DNA of 50,348 nucleotides, from NCBI GenBank assembly GCA_017522685.1, contig JAFWYN010000002.1, positions 1 to 50,348 on the forward strand, written 5' to 3'. Position 1 is the first letter of the stretch; the number at the start of each line of letters is the position of its first letter. The DNA comes from Lachnospiraceae bacterium. Lineage in GTDB: Bacteria; Bacillota_A; Clostridia; Lachnospirales; Lachnospiraceae. The translations under genes and the position numbers were made by a program. The notes beneath the pieces are model-generated. The model had not been told where the DNA came from. It ran no database searches and worked only from the letters and a program-made list of their open reading frames with translations. This document shows, piece after piece, positions 1 to 8,399 of this stretch.

Positions 1-806
1 TCTTCTCTTCCTTCTTCTCTTTCATCTTCAAATGCTTTACACATATCTACTCCTCCATTCTCCTGTTGAAACATCTTTAACTTGCTTTTACCGATTAGTG
101 CTCCCAAGGTATCAATGGACAATTCATCCATCCTTTCAAAACGTTCCTTATGTTCCATATAGTATTCTTTGATTGCATTCCTATCCTTACTTCGTTTAAA
201 GATAGCAATAATCTCTCTAAGTCCGGTCTGGTAATGTTCCTCCTGTAAATCCTTCAGTTGATATACTTGTATCGGATAGTCTGTAAACAAGGCCTGCAAA
301 TCCGGCTCCAGTTTATCATAGCCGGTCATTCCCAGTACACTATCTGCACCATCATATTCTTCCGTTCCGCAGTACAAGGCCACTGTATGCACAGGCTGAA
401 ATTCATCTTCTCTCTTTACACCATACAGGTATTCTCCTCCGGAATTCCAAGTCTCCTGCTTCTCATTCATCGCCATCTCATGTTGCGCTCGGATATCCTT
501 AATCTGTCTTTGCAATTCCTGCGCATCATAATCCATGATCCGCACCGGCATTGTGTAATCCGGATTCTCCATAACCTCTACTCCCAAGATAAAGGCATTG
601 GTTTCCTGATACTGCATTAACACATCTCTTTGAATTCCTGCTGTCGAAATAGGTTTATGTTGACTTTTGTGATACTCACGATCGTATCGCTTCAGGTACT
701 TGCTCTGCAGTTTTGGAACACCTCGAAACTGTGTCCCATTCCAAAAATCTGCGTAATATTCCGGGCGCCCCAGGCAATCACACACCAATTCATTGATTCT
801 TCCCAT
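1..806 (-). CDS. Rpn family recombination-promoting nuclease / putative transposase, C-terminus cut by window edge
   Basis: About 268 codons are visible and the frame is still open at base 1. The N-terminus has the YYADFWN block (about residues 17-23), followed by the TMPVRIMDYD block (85-94), GGEYLYGV (123-130) and a PVHTVALYCGTEEYDG stretch (138-153). These are typical of the large Clostridial PD-(D/E)XK family annotated as Rpn nuclease or DUF4351-type putative transposase. The visible tail (DEREEGREE) fits the usual charged C-terminal end, so little is missing. An ATG directly abutting GGAGG (810-812) is too close, so I chose the ATG at 806, six bases after GGAGG. Family proteins are linked to RecA-independent DNA exchange; the function here is inferred. 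No terminal repeats or other transposon parts are visible. Confidence 0.8.
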   Translation of the reverse strand, partial: MGRINELVCDCLGRPEYYADFWNGTQFRGVPKLQSKYLKRYDREYHKSQHKPISTAGIQRDVLMQYQETNAFILGVEVMENPDYTMPVRIMDYDAQELQRQIKDIRAQHEMAMNEKQETWNSGGEYLYGVKREDEFQPVHTVALYCGTEEYDGADSVLGMTGYDKLEPDLQALFTDYPIQVYQLKDLQEEHYQTGLREIIAIFKRSKDRNAIKEYYMEHKERFERMDELSIDTLGALIGKSKLKMFQQENGGVDMCKAFEDEREEGRE

Positions 807-824
807 ATTCATCCTCCTTTTGAC

Positions 825-864
825 ATGGCGGACCTAATCGGGGAAAATGCTACAGCTCCGCCAT
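825..864 (-). other. Leader hairpin upstream of the Rpn-type gene
   Basis: ATGGCGGA and TCCGCCAT form a perfect 8-bp inverted repeat with a 24-nt loop. It lies between the promoter at 945-973 and the ribosome binding site just upstream of 806, so it would be in the mRNA leader. On the minus strand its first arm opens a four-codon frame (Met-Ala-Glu-Leu-stop). A role in translation control is only a guess. Confidence 0.4.
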
Positions 865-944
865 TTAAGATAATTTTGAGTAAAATGGCTGACCTGCCGC
901 GAATGTGCTGAATGCACGTATTTCTAGATTACTCTGATAGGTTT

Positions 945-973
945 ATTGTATAGTGGGCAGTTTCATTTGTCAA
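945..973 (-). promoter_or_regulatory. Sigma-A promoter of the Rpn-type gene
   Basis: Minus strand -35 TTGACA (968-973), 17-bp spacer, -10 TACAAT (945-950). This is near consensus and predicts a leader of about 130 nt before the start at 806. Confidence 0.75.
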
Positions 974-981
974 CGAAATTC

Positions 982-1022
982 AAAAAAGTCCGGAAATGAA
1001 ACATGTCATTCATTTCCGGACC
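982..1022 (-). terminator. Terminator after the SUKH gene cluster
   Basis: A 13-bp stem (GTCCGGAAATGAA and its complement, 988-1022) is followed on the minus strand by six T. It ends the cluster whose last gene stops at 1026, and separates it from the Rpn-type gene's promoter. Confidence 0.85.
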
Positions 1023-1025
1023 TCT

Positions 1026-1598
1026 TTACAGTTCAAATTCTTCCTGATGGATATGTGCATATTCATCAATTTCTTCTTGCCATGCTTCAATTAAAGATTC
1101 CGTTATACGCCTTCCTAAACCATCTGCAATCATTCCCTGTTTTCTTTCCTCGATAGTTTCGATATATCCAAGCTTTTCACTCTTACATTTAGAAGCGAAT
1201 TCACACAAATTATCTGTTAATTTAATATACTTCTTTCCCCTGTCATGATATTTGAAGAAAATACTTCCATTCTCTTCTTTACCGATTCCTACAGTAATAA
1301 CATCTCCATAATCCGTTGTCGCTATTGGCAACATATCATCTTCTATATAATCTTCCAATATATTCATATTGTCTATTAACTTCTGAAAATTATAATACTT
1401 GTCAGCATTCCCTAATCCATAAAATGCCCTAACATCAGAAGAAACCTTATTTATTCTAAATTTAGTATTCGGTGTTTCTCCTCCGTTATACTTCTGAAGA
1501 AATCTTTTATATTCCTCCGGTAAAACAATATTATACTGTTTTTCTAATCGAATGATGTGTTCCTCGATATTTGTATTGTCAAATCTTGATATTAACAT
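1026..1598 (-). CDS. SMI1/KNR4 (SUKH-1) family protein
   Basis: A 190-residue soluble protein. The signature LEKQYNIVLPEEYKRFL followed by NGG (about residues 18-40) is the classic SUKH-1 opening (hydrophobic-x-LP-x-x-Y-x-x-F, then NGG). SUKH proteins often serve as immunity proteins against contact-dependent or polymorphic toxins by binding and neutralising a cognate nuclease. The gene is last in a minus-strand group, six bases after its neighbour, and a strong terminator follows. The start has GAGGA about ten bases upstream. No toxin gene is in view, so the immunity role is inferred from family and clustering. Confidence 0.75.
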   Translation of the reverse strand: MLISRFDNTNIEEHIIRLEKQYNIVLPEEYKRFLQKYNGGETPNTKFRINKVSSDVRAFYGLGNADKYYNFQKLIDNMNILEDYIEDDMLPIATTDYGDVITVGIGKEENGSIFFKYHDRGKKYIKLTDNLCEFASKCKSEKLGYIETIEERKQGMIADGLGRRITESLIEAWQEEIDEYAHIHQEEFEL

Positions 1599-1604
1599 AC
1601 TATA

Positions 1605-2015
1605 TTATTCCTCCCATTCCTCATCCTCAAACTCATCATTCCAGTCTTCATACTCACGTGCATCTTCTGCCATTCGCTCTAAAAAAGTCAGAAGTGAATC
1701 CCAAACCGGCTCATCTATTCCGATTCCGGAGGCATGGTCCCAAGTAGTAAACATCTTTCCTTTTTCATCGGGTTCCTTCTTACACAACCAATAGGAAAAG
1801 TAATTGTCTTGTCCAAAAACAAACCAATCCGGACTAAATGGTGCTCGTTCAGACATTTTCAATGCTTCTTTCAAATCATAAATTCTTCCAAAAGAAAAAT
1901 CTGCATATTTTACACTAGAATAGAACTCCTTCATAGCTTCAGGAATTGATTCATCCAAAGAATCTTCACCATTTAGCTCATATTCTGCATTTGTTTTGTT
2001 TAAATACGTTAACAT
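1605..2015 (-). CDS. SUKH-superfamily-like hypothetical protein
   Basis: About 136 residues, acidic at the C-terminus (FEDEEWEE). It lacks a clear LPxxY motif. The middle part (SPDWFVFGQDNYFSYWLC, then a TTWDHASG block) has the look of the later strands of SMI1/KNR4-type proteins, where a conserved region reads like a display of stored status. I chose ATG 2015, which overlaps the upstream stop as TGATG and implies translational coupling; a GTG one codon earlier is also open. The position between two SUKH-1 genes supports an immunity-like role, but the assignment is tentative. Confidence 0.55.
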   Translation of the reverse strand: MLTYLNKTNAEYELNGEDSLDESIPEAMKEFYSSVKYADFSFGRIYDLKEALKMSERAPFSPDWFVFGQDNYFSYWLCKKEPDEKGKMFTTWDHASGIGIDEPVWDSLLTFLERMAEDAREYEDWNDEFEDEEWEE

Positions 2016-2647
2016 CACTCTAACACTCCTGCCAACACTGCATATCCAAAATAATCATCATCATCCAACTCTAAGGTTCTATCTACATAATATTCCAACC
2101 AGTCCAAAAAATTCATAGTCTGCTTTGTAACCGGATGAATTAATGGATATATCCCTGCGTCATTACACAAATCATAATACCATACTGTCCCATAGGTCTC
2201 AACATCTTCAGCATTAACAATTAAAATACTATACATGCCGCATCCCTCGTCACACAAAAGGATATAACCTGCATCTACATTGGGTTCATTTCTTTCATAC
2301 AAAGCCTCATAAGCATCATCTGTCAACTCATATACATTTAACGGTCTTCGAACTGTTAATGGAAACTTCTCTTTTAAATTAGCTCTGATTTCATGGGATG
2401 ACCTTTTTCCTATTGGACTGCACAAACCGTAAAAAGGCTGAGTACCACTTGCCGCCACAGTAGTAATAAATCTTCGATAATCCTCCGGTAAAACTATCCC
2501 TTGTTCCTTTTCAAATTTTATTACAGCCTGCTCTGTCAATGGTTCTCCCCACTTAGGTGAAAACTCTCCACAAGTATCCTCCGGCTGCTTTGATGAAAGC
2601 TTTTCCATCTTTTCCATAATATTTTGAATTCTGCTATCTATGTCCAT
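2015..2647 (-). CDS. SMI1/KNR4 (SUKH-1) family protein
   Basis: 210 residues. After an N-terminal extension of about 35 residues comes the SUKH-1 signature FEKEQGIVLPEDYRRFI (about 45-61), then a PFYGL block and a GCGMYSILIV strand (about 135-144) where family members usually show G-C-G or similar. The C-terminus includes a WLEYYVD helix typical of the family end. Its stop overlaps the next start (TGATG), so the two are coupled. An intact, probably soluble immunity-type protein; the partner toxin is unknown. Confidence 0.75.
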   Translation of the reverse strand: MDIDSRIQNIMEKMEKLSSKQPEDTCGEFSPKWGEPLTEQAVIKFEKEQGIVLPEDYRRFITTVAASGTQPFYGLCSPIGKRSSHEIRANLKEKFPLTVRRPLNVYELTDDAYEALYERNEPNVDAGYILLCDEGCGMYSILIVNAEDVETYGTVWYYDLCNDAGIYPLIHPVTKQTMNFLDWLEYYVDRTLELDDDDYFGYAVLAGVLE

Positions 2648-2664
2648 AATATATATTCCTCATT

Positions 2665-3024
2665 TCATAAACTTCCGCATGGAATAATGCTATTTTCATA
2701 ACAGGAAACCATTTTATCCAACCACACATCATTATATCCCAGTAATTTAGCATCTGCAATCAACCCAAAATCATCCGATATATACCCTGCCAAATCTGCA
2801 TCCTTTGTATATTCATAAATCATTAGGAAAACTCGTTCGCGGATTTTCGTATTATTTTGTTTTTCCACTTCTGAATAATTCTCATTATTTTTTATTGCTT
2901 CAACAACTTCATAAACCCTAATCCACTCTGCATCAAATACTTTAGCATCTCGATTATCCAAAATCTCATCAATATCCAATGTACCGAAATCGATTTGTTC
3001 TAATTTTTCAATTAAGGTGTTCAT
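2665..3024 (-). CDS. Hypothetical helical protein in the SUKH cluster
   Basis: About 119 residues, acidic and predicted mostly helical, with no signal peptide, membrane segment or motif that I recognise. The longest frame begins at a GTG that overlaps the AGGAG, so I use the ATG at 3024, eleven bases after that site. It lies 17 bases before the SUKH gene at 2647 and 18 bases after the membrane protein at 3043, in the same direction, so probably the same transcript. Small helical proteins in such clusters are often further immunity proteins, but that is guilt by association only. Confidence 0.6.
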   Translation of the reverse strand: MNTLIEKLEQIDFGTLDIDEILDNRDAKVFDAEWIRVYEVVEAIKNNENYSEVEKQNNTKIRERVFLMIYEYTKDADLAGYISDDFGLIADAKLLGYNDVWLDKMVSCYENSIIPCGSL

Positions 3025-3042
3025 ATTACTATTCACTCCTAT

Positions 3043-3945
3043 TCAATTCAACCCAACATAGCTGTCAATTTCAACTTGCCGATCCATAACCAATCCATCA
3101 ATAATTCTCCCTGCCATTCTCAGCTCTTTCAAAATATCTTCTTTCATTTCTTCCGTATACTTCTTGAACAATTTAGGCTTAAGGGGGCTTTTTTTATCCT
3201 CTATGTAGACGTACAGATATCCATGCTGTATGGTAAGTGCAAACGCCCGCCAAAGCTCTATGTTCCACTTCAGGAGTCTTTGCTGAAAATCTTCGGTAAG
3301 TAGCTTTTTTACCGCTTCACGGTCTTCACAATATACCTTCATTTCTCTGTCAAACGCTACATTCCCTGTATAACGTTGCTCCGCCCTTGTAATATAAGAC
3401 ATATCTCCATGAAATATATGAATCGGTGGGTCGGAAGTCCAATTGGTTTTTACCGCATACAAGGTCCCCGAATAATCTAACACAATAATATAATCGTTGA
3501 TACCCAGTTTGAAATTGTCCCAATTGCAAATGTCTGCCTGCATAAACTCAATACCTTTATATTTGCCGCTTATACTGCAATCCGACCGAAATCGTCTGAC
3601 ACTCAGCATACCAATGGTTTCCATGAAATTCTTAGAAAACCCTGCATCATACTGAAAACTTATATCATCATATAGCGTTTCACCTTGTAGGGCATTGTCA
3701 ATCATATGCTTTTTGTATTGCTTATGAAAATTACGGTCTGCCCTGTGCCCGTCAAAAACACACCAGCCTCTCAGCCAAAGCACAAACCACAAGACCAAGA
3801 TCCCCAGAGAATAAAATAGCGCATCCTCTTCCGTGGGTTCATACATCCATACAACCAACAAAATCCCCAAGCCAATACCTAACCCATATCTGCAAATCAG
3901 CTTTAATAAATACCGGTTATGGGCATGTAAAAATTCTTTGTTCAT
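3043..3945 (-). CDS. Membrane protein, DUF3137-like
   Basis: About 300 residues. Two hydrophobic segments (about 19-35 and 43-62) are followed by a large soluble part containing an ISGKYKGIEFMQADI strand and a GTLYAVKTNW strand, an arrangement that resembles DUF3137 proteins. The start is ATG 3945, eight bases after GGAGG; an ATG two codons earlier sits too close to that site. It is the first gene of the minus-strand cluster and has a plausible promoter just upstream. Function unknown. The combination of a membrane-anchored protein with SUKH-type genes is worth noting, but does not identify a toxin. Confidence 0.6.
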   Translation of the reverse strand: MNKEFLHAHNRYLLKLICRYGLGIGLGILLVVWMYEPTEEDALFYSLGILVLWFVLWLRGWCVFDGHRADRNFHKQYKKHMIDNALQGETLYDDISFQYDAGFSKNFMETIGMLSVRRFRSDCSISGKYKGIEFMQADICNWDNFKLGINDYIIVLDYSGTLYAVKTNWTSDPPIHIFHGDMSYITRAEQRYTGNVAFDREMKVYCEDREAVKKLLTEDFQQRLLKWNIELWRAFALTIQHGYLYVYIEDKKSPLKPKLFKKYTEEMKEDILKELRMAGRIIDGLVMDRQVEIDSYVGLN

Positions 3946-3964
3946 AATCATCCCCTCCTGCTAT

Positions 3965-3993
3965 ATTATGACATGGCGCTTTCGGTCTGGCAA
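3965..3993 (-). promoter_or_regulatory. Candidate promoter of the SUKH cluster
   Basis: Minus strand -35 TTGCCA (3988-3993), 17-bp spacer, -10 CATAAT (3965-3970) with an upstream TGT. The start of transcription would fall almost on the GGAGG of the 3945 gene, giving a very short leader, which lowers confidence. Confidence 0.45.
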
Positions 3994-4069
3994 CCTTTTC
4001 TTGGTACTTTCCGCATACCCCATCCTACCACGGCATATACTGTTTTAACCATATTTTCAGGACGTCTCC

Positions 4070-5926
4070 ATGAAACATACTCTCACCCACTCCCGAAAAC
4101 GACTCTTACTTACCCTATCCTGTCTGCTTGGCATCATCCTGTTAGCATTGGGGCTTTACAGTGCCAACCACCCCGGTCGCAGGTTTCAGCAGGCTACTTC
4201 CCGGCTTTTCCGTGAGGAAATGCTGTCCAACACCCTAAATATGCATTACACACTGGCACATCCGGAGGACTTCGGTCTGGAAGATTATCAGGTAGTTCTT
4301 CCCGCCTACAGTAGTACCGGACGGGAGGAAAGTGCCCTATCGCTACAGAAACAAATTGATTTTTATAAGGATCTGAATCCTTCCAAGCTTTCTGAAGACC
4401 AGGCCTATACCCTTAACTTACTGATTCCTTATCTGGAAAATACGCAGGCCTTAAATCAATTCCCTTACTATGCAGAACCCCTTTCCCCCGGCTCCGGTAT
4501 GCAGTCCCAGCTGCCTATTTTGCTGGCGGAGTATACCTTTCGGGACAAACGGGACGTGGAGGACTATCTGCAGCTTCTGGACCAAATCGATGAATATTTT
4601 GCCGGCTTACTAACCTTTGAACAAGAAAAGGCTGCCGAAGGGCTTTTTATGTCCGGTTCTTCTGTGGATAAGGTTACGGAACAATGTGACACTATTGTCA
4701 CAAAGAAATCCTTGAAGGCCGGTACTCACTTCTTGCAGACTACCTTTCAGGAACGACTGACACTTCTTCAAGAGGACGATATCATCACCGCTGAAGAGAC
4801 CGCCGCCTACATTCAGCAAAACAATCAGCTTCTGTCCACCGTGGTACTCCCCGCTTATGAGGCTTTGGGTGACGGGCTGGCTCTATTAAAGGACGAAAGC
4901 ATCCCTTTAAATGGATTGGCTTCCAAGCCGCTGGGCCGCCAATACTATACCCATCTGCTGATTTCCGAAACCGGAAGCTATCGTTCCGTAGAAGATATAA
5001 GGAAGATGCTGGATTCTCAGCTGGAGCAGGAATATGACGTTTTGATTTCTCTATTGTCCCAATATACGGAGTCCACACTCTCCTCTTCCCAGGAAACCTT
5101 AACCGATTGCTTCCCCTGTCAGGACCCGGGCGAGATGCTTCGTACCCTTACCCGGACCATGGCTCCTTTGTTCCCTTCCATGACAGAGAACTCTGATACC
5201 ACGCCTCAGGTACGGGTCAAAAACATCTCAGAAAGCTTACAGGAATATTGTGCCCCGGCCTTTTACCTGACTCCGCCCTTGGACAATACTGACAATAATG
5301 TCATTTATATCAATCAAAAGAACTCTCCGGAGGGTCTGGAACTGTTTACCACCCTTGCCCATGAAGGCTATCCCGGACATATGTACCAATGTGTTTACAG
5401 TAACAATCTGCTGGCCTTACAGGACACCGGACTGGTACGGCAGCTTCTTTGGTATGGTGGCTATTTAGAGGGTTGGGCTTTATATGTGGAATTTTTATCC
5501 TACGACTGTGCTTCCACTCTGATGGAGGCGCAAGGCTATTCCTCTCAGGCAGAATACATCCAAATAGAAAAGCATAGCCGCAGTCTGCAACTATGCCTCT
5601 ATTCCTTATTGGATATTATGATTCACTATGATAATGCTTCCTACAACCAAGTCCACGATACACTCTGTGACTTCGGTATCACCTCGCCCCGTTCCACGGC
5701 CGCCATCTACGAATATATTGTGGAAGAACCCGCCAATTATCTGAAATATTATCAGGGCTATCTGGAAATCCTGGCCCTACGAGAGGATGCGAAAGCTCTA
5801 TGGGGTGCATCCTACACTGACTATGCCTTCCATGAATTCTTCCTGCAAAATGGTCCCGCTGATTTCCGGACTTTGGGGGAAGTTCTTAAAAAATCATCTG
5901 CAAATAATTATACAGGAAACTTCTGA
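4070..5926 (+). CDS. DUF885 family putative metallopeptidase, membrane anchored
   Basis: 618 residues. A basic N-terminus and one hydrophobic segment (about 11-29) suggest export with an N-terminal anchor. The catalytic signature is HEGYPGH (431-437), followed by EGWALYVE from about 467. This is the zinc-site pattern of DUF885 proteins, a gluzincin-like family related to carboxypeptidases. The family is usually 550-620 residues, so this is full length. The substrate is unknown; an exported peptidase acting on peptides at the cell surface is a reasonable inference. A weak AGGA precedes the start. The last 41 bases overlap the end of the convergent esterase gene. Confidence 0.85.
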   Translation: MKHTLTHSRKRLLLTLSCLLGIILLALGLYSANHPGRRFQQATSRLFREEMLSNTLNMHYTLAHPEDFGLEDYQVVLPAYSSTGREESALSLQKQIDFYKDLNPSKLSEDQAYTLNLLIPYLENTQALNQFPYYAEPLSPGSGMQSQLPILLAEYTFRDKRDVEDYLQLLDQIDEYFAGLLTFEQEKAAEGLFMSGSSVDKVTEQCDTIVTKKSLKAGTHFLQTTFQERLTLLQEDDIITAEETAAYIQQNNQLLSTVVLPAYEALGDGLALLKDESIPLNGLASKPLGRQYYTHLLISETGSYRSVEDIRKMLDSQLEQEYDVLISLLSQYTESTLSSSQETLTDCFPCQDPGEMLRTLTRTMAPLFPSMTENSDTTPQVRVKNISESLQEYCAPAFYLTPPLDNTDNNVIYINQKNSPEGLELFTTLAHEGYPGHMYQCVYSNNLLALQDTGLVRQLLWYGGYLEGWALYVEFLSYDCASTLMEAQGYSSQAEYIQIEKHSRSLQLCLYSLLDIMIHYDNASYNQVHDTLCDFGITSPRSTAAIYEYIVEEPANYLKYYQGYLEILALREDAKALWGASYTDYAFHEFFLQNGPADFRTLGEVLKKSSANNYTGNF

Positions 5927-6707
5927 TTGCCACAAAATTGTGCTCCGCATCGGTGATTTCGTACCATCTGTGCTTTACACCATTCTTTTCGAAGAGGTTG
6001 TGGTACTCCTCGGGGAACTTGCCTACGGAGCCGTCCTTGGTACCGCAACAAATCAAAAGTACCTCCGGCTCATAGCCTCTTCCTTCAAAGGTTACTTCCT
6101 CTACCTTCATCTGGCCGGGATGCTCCATGGCCCAGTCCTTGGCAGGAACTACACCCGGTGCAGGTGCTACGGCACCTACATACTTAAATAAGTCTGGTCT
6201 CTGCAAACCCACAAATAAGGTCTGTCTGCCGCCCAGAGAGAAGCCGCCGATGGCCTGATGGTCTCTGTCATCGTATACAGAATAGCTTTCACGGATGAAA
6301 GGCATTAAATCTGCAGTCAAATCAAAGATAAAGTTGTCATAAGGCTTTACTGCTTCCGCATCAAAGGCAGGCTTCATATTCGGATCTGAAGTCACGTACA
6401 TGCTGGGGAATACTACCACAGCTTCCTTCATGAGTCCCTCTGCCATCATGTTACCGATTAACTCTATCATATTTACATTTTCATTATAAAGTAATGCATT
6501 TTCATCTCCGAAAATACCATGCTGTAAGTAAATCACGGGATACTTTTTCGCCGGATCATACCCTGCCGGCAACAACACATTTACCTTTCTCTCCGAATTG
6601 GTGGTAGTGGAAAAATAGGTTCTTAACTCTACTGTACCGTATGCTACGCCTTCCTGCTTTTCATAAATATGTTCGGGGCAAAATTCTGTAATCTTAAAAT
6701 CCATCAT
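5886..6707 (-). CDS. Alpha/beta hydrolase, esterase D / feruloyl-esterase-like
   Basis: 273 residues from ATG 6707, chosen because GGAGGG lies eight bases upstream; the open frame continues further upstream without another site. The nucleophile elbow is GGFSLGG with Ser157, preceded by the VIYLQHG strand (58-64) carrying the oxyanion-hole region. The likely acid is Asp225 in GTKDGS and the base His256 in AEHNF. This is the architecture of the putative esterase family (PF00756) that includes carbohydrate acetyl and feruloyl esterases. No signal peptide, so a cytosolic enzyme. It converges on and overlaps the DUF885 gene by 41 bases. Confidence 0.85.
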   Translation of the reverse strand: MMDFKITEFCPEHIYEKQEGVAYGTVELRTYFSTTTNSERKVNVLLPAGYDPAKKYPVIYLQHGIFGDENALLYNENVNMIELIGNMMAEGLMKEAVVVFPSMYVTSDPNMKPAFDAEAVKPYDNFIFDLTADLMPFIRESYSVYDDRDHQAIGGFSLGGRQTLFVGLQRPDLFKYVGAVAPAPGVVPAKDWAMEHPGQMKVEEVTFEGRGYEPEVLLICCGTKDGSVGKFPEEYHNLFEKNGVKHRWYEITDAEHNFVAIRSFLYNYLQMIF

Positions 6708-6858
6708 GGGTGTACCCTCCTTGGTGTCACTATTTTCAAATATTATAACACACTTTATCCTTGTTTTCCAGCAAATACTTTGAAAAAATTGTGAATATTT
6801 GGAATTTTTCAGACTATTTTCCCTACATACAAATCCCCGAAGCATGGCGATTTCCTTG

Positions 6859-7311
6859 CTAACGTTCCTCTTCCTCCATCATGCTTTCCAGATATCCCCG
6901 GTCCCAAAGCATGATTTTCAGTTTTTTCGCCACCTCTACCGCCGGAGTAGTAAAATACTGATTGGTCAGCACCACACCTACCATGCGTTCGTAATAATCC
7001 TTTCCTGCATATGCCTCCTGTACCGCCTTTACCCCTACCGGTGTGGCATAGCATTTGCATTGGATGCCGTAGGTTATGCCATCCTTTTCTGCCAGAATAT
7101 CGATTCCGTAGTCACCGCTTCCTTTGGTTACCTCCACCTCTTGAAAGCCTTTCTTACGCAATAAATCCGCACAAAAATATTCAAAATCATGACCTTCCAT
7201 CAGGTCTATGTCACTGGGGTACTTCTTCTTGGCATACTTCAGTACCAATATCCCCACTATGCACAATAATAAAACACCTGCTAATATGATAATAAGGTAA
7301 ACGTCCCCCAT
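6859..7311 (-). CDS. Membrane-anchored Mrr-like restriction endonuclease domain protein
   Basis: 150 residues. An N-terminal hydrophobic segment (about 5-25) precedes a Mrr_cat / PD-(D/E)XK nuclease domain: GHDFEYFCADLLRKKGF (40-56), then GSGDYGIDI with the catalytic Asp, and IQCKCY with the QxK motif, ending in a helical block. All key residues of the fold are present. Proteins with this TM-plus-Mrr layout are common in Firmicutes, and no methylase or specificity partner is adjacent, so it is probably not a classical restriction system. Its target is unknown. It stands alone between divergent or convergent neighbours. Confidence 0.8.
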   Translation of the reverse strand: MGDVYLIIILAGVLLLCIVGILVLKYAKKKYPSDIDLMEGHDFEYFCADLLRKKGFQEVEVTKGSGDYGIDILAEKDGITYGIQCKCYATPVGVKAVQEAYAGKDYYERMVGVVLTNQYFTTPAVEVAKKLKIMLWDRGYLESMMEEEER

Positions 7312-7427
7312 CTTTTCCGCACATCCCTTTCTAAATTTCTCCTTCTATTTTAGCATAGGGTATTTTCCGGTTTCAATACTTGTGATACACTAAAGCAGAA
7401 AAAGCATCTGTATACATGGAGATTATT

Positions 7428-8375
7428 ATGGAAGAACTTATTTTTAGCTTGAATGCTACCATTCCGATTTTTTTGATGATGATACTGGGCTATATTCTGA
7501 AGCAGATTCGGATGATGGATGAACCCTTTATCAAGACTTTGAATAAATTTAATTATAATGTTACTCTGCCTGTGCTGGTATTCCGGGACTTGTCCCAATC
7601 AGACTTTCTTCAGGTGTGGGATACCAAATATGTACTGTTTTGCTTTCTGGTGACCTTGTTTTGTATTCTTTCCGTCTGGGGTCTGGCAGGACTTTTTCTG
7701 CGAAACAGAGAGATTGTGGGCGAATTTGTACAGGCTTCCTACCGCAGCTCTGCTGCCGTACTGGGCATCGCCTTCATCCAGAATATCTACGGCAACTCCG
7801 GCATGGCACCTTTAATGATTATCGGTACCGTCCCCCTGTACAATGTGGCTGCCGTTCTGATTTTATCCTTCACCGGCCCTGAGACAAAAGGTCTGAACAA
7901 GACCGCGCTGAAAAAGTCCGTACTGGGCATCCTGACCAATCCCATTATACTGGGTATTTTGGCAGGTATATTGGCCAGTCTTTGCCGCTTGGACCTGCCT
8001 GTCATCTTAGACAAAACCGTAGGAAATATCGCCGTACTGGCTTCCCCTCTGGCACTCATCGGATTAGGTGCCGGATTCGAAGGCCGCAAAGCAGTGAAGC
8101 TGGTGAAACCTACTCTCCTGACCACTTTTGTAAAGCTGGCAGTTTGGCCTCTGTTATTTTTGCCCTTAGCTATCCTGATGGGCTTCCGTAACGAAATGTT
8201 AATCGCTTTGCTGGTGATGTTAGGTGCACCCACCACTCCCAGCTGCTATATCATGGCCCGCAATATGGGGCACGACGGAGTACTTACCTCCGGTGCCGTG
8301 GTAGCCACCACCTTTTTCAGCAGTGTAACCCTCACTGTAGCATTATTTATCCTGAAATCACTGGGGTATGTGTAA
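7428..8375 (+). CDS. AEC (auxin efflux carrier) family transporter
   Basis: About 315 residues with roughly ten hydrophobic segments. Recognisable AEC features include IPIFLMMILGYILKQ at the start, FNYNVTLPVLVFRDL (second segment) and the late GAPTTPSCYIMARNMG block with its conserved proline before the last helix. The family moves small organic acids or amino acids across the cytoplasmic membrane; the substrate cannot be told here. I chose ATG 7428 because GGAG lies six bases upstream, whereas the ATG at 7416 has no site. It stands alone, with the hairpin repeat array immediately downstream. Confidence 0.85.
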   Translation: MEELIFSLNATIPIFLMMILGYILKQIRMMDEPFIKTLNKFNYNVTLPVLVFRDLSQSDFLQVWDTKYVLFCFLVTLFCILSVWGLAGLFLRNREIVGEFVQASYRSSAAVLGIAFIQNIYGNSGMAPLMIIGTVPLYNVAAVLILSFTGPETKGLNKTALKKSVLGILTNPIILGILAGILASLCRLDLPVILDKTVGNIAVLASPLALIGLGAGFEGRKAVKLVKPTLLTTFVKLAVWPLLFLPLAILMGFRNEMLIALLVMLGAPTTPSCYIMARNMGHDGVLTSGAVVATTFFSSVTLTVALFILKSLGYV

Positions 8376-8399
8376 AAAACATACCTTTTCCTTCTATAG

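Noticed and set aside
1..806. An insertion sequence, because the family is called a putative transposase.
   Set aside because: No terminal inverted repeats or target duplications are seen, and it has an ordinary promoter and leader.
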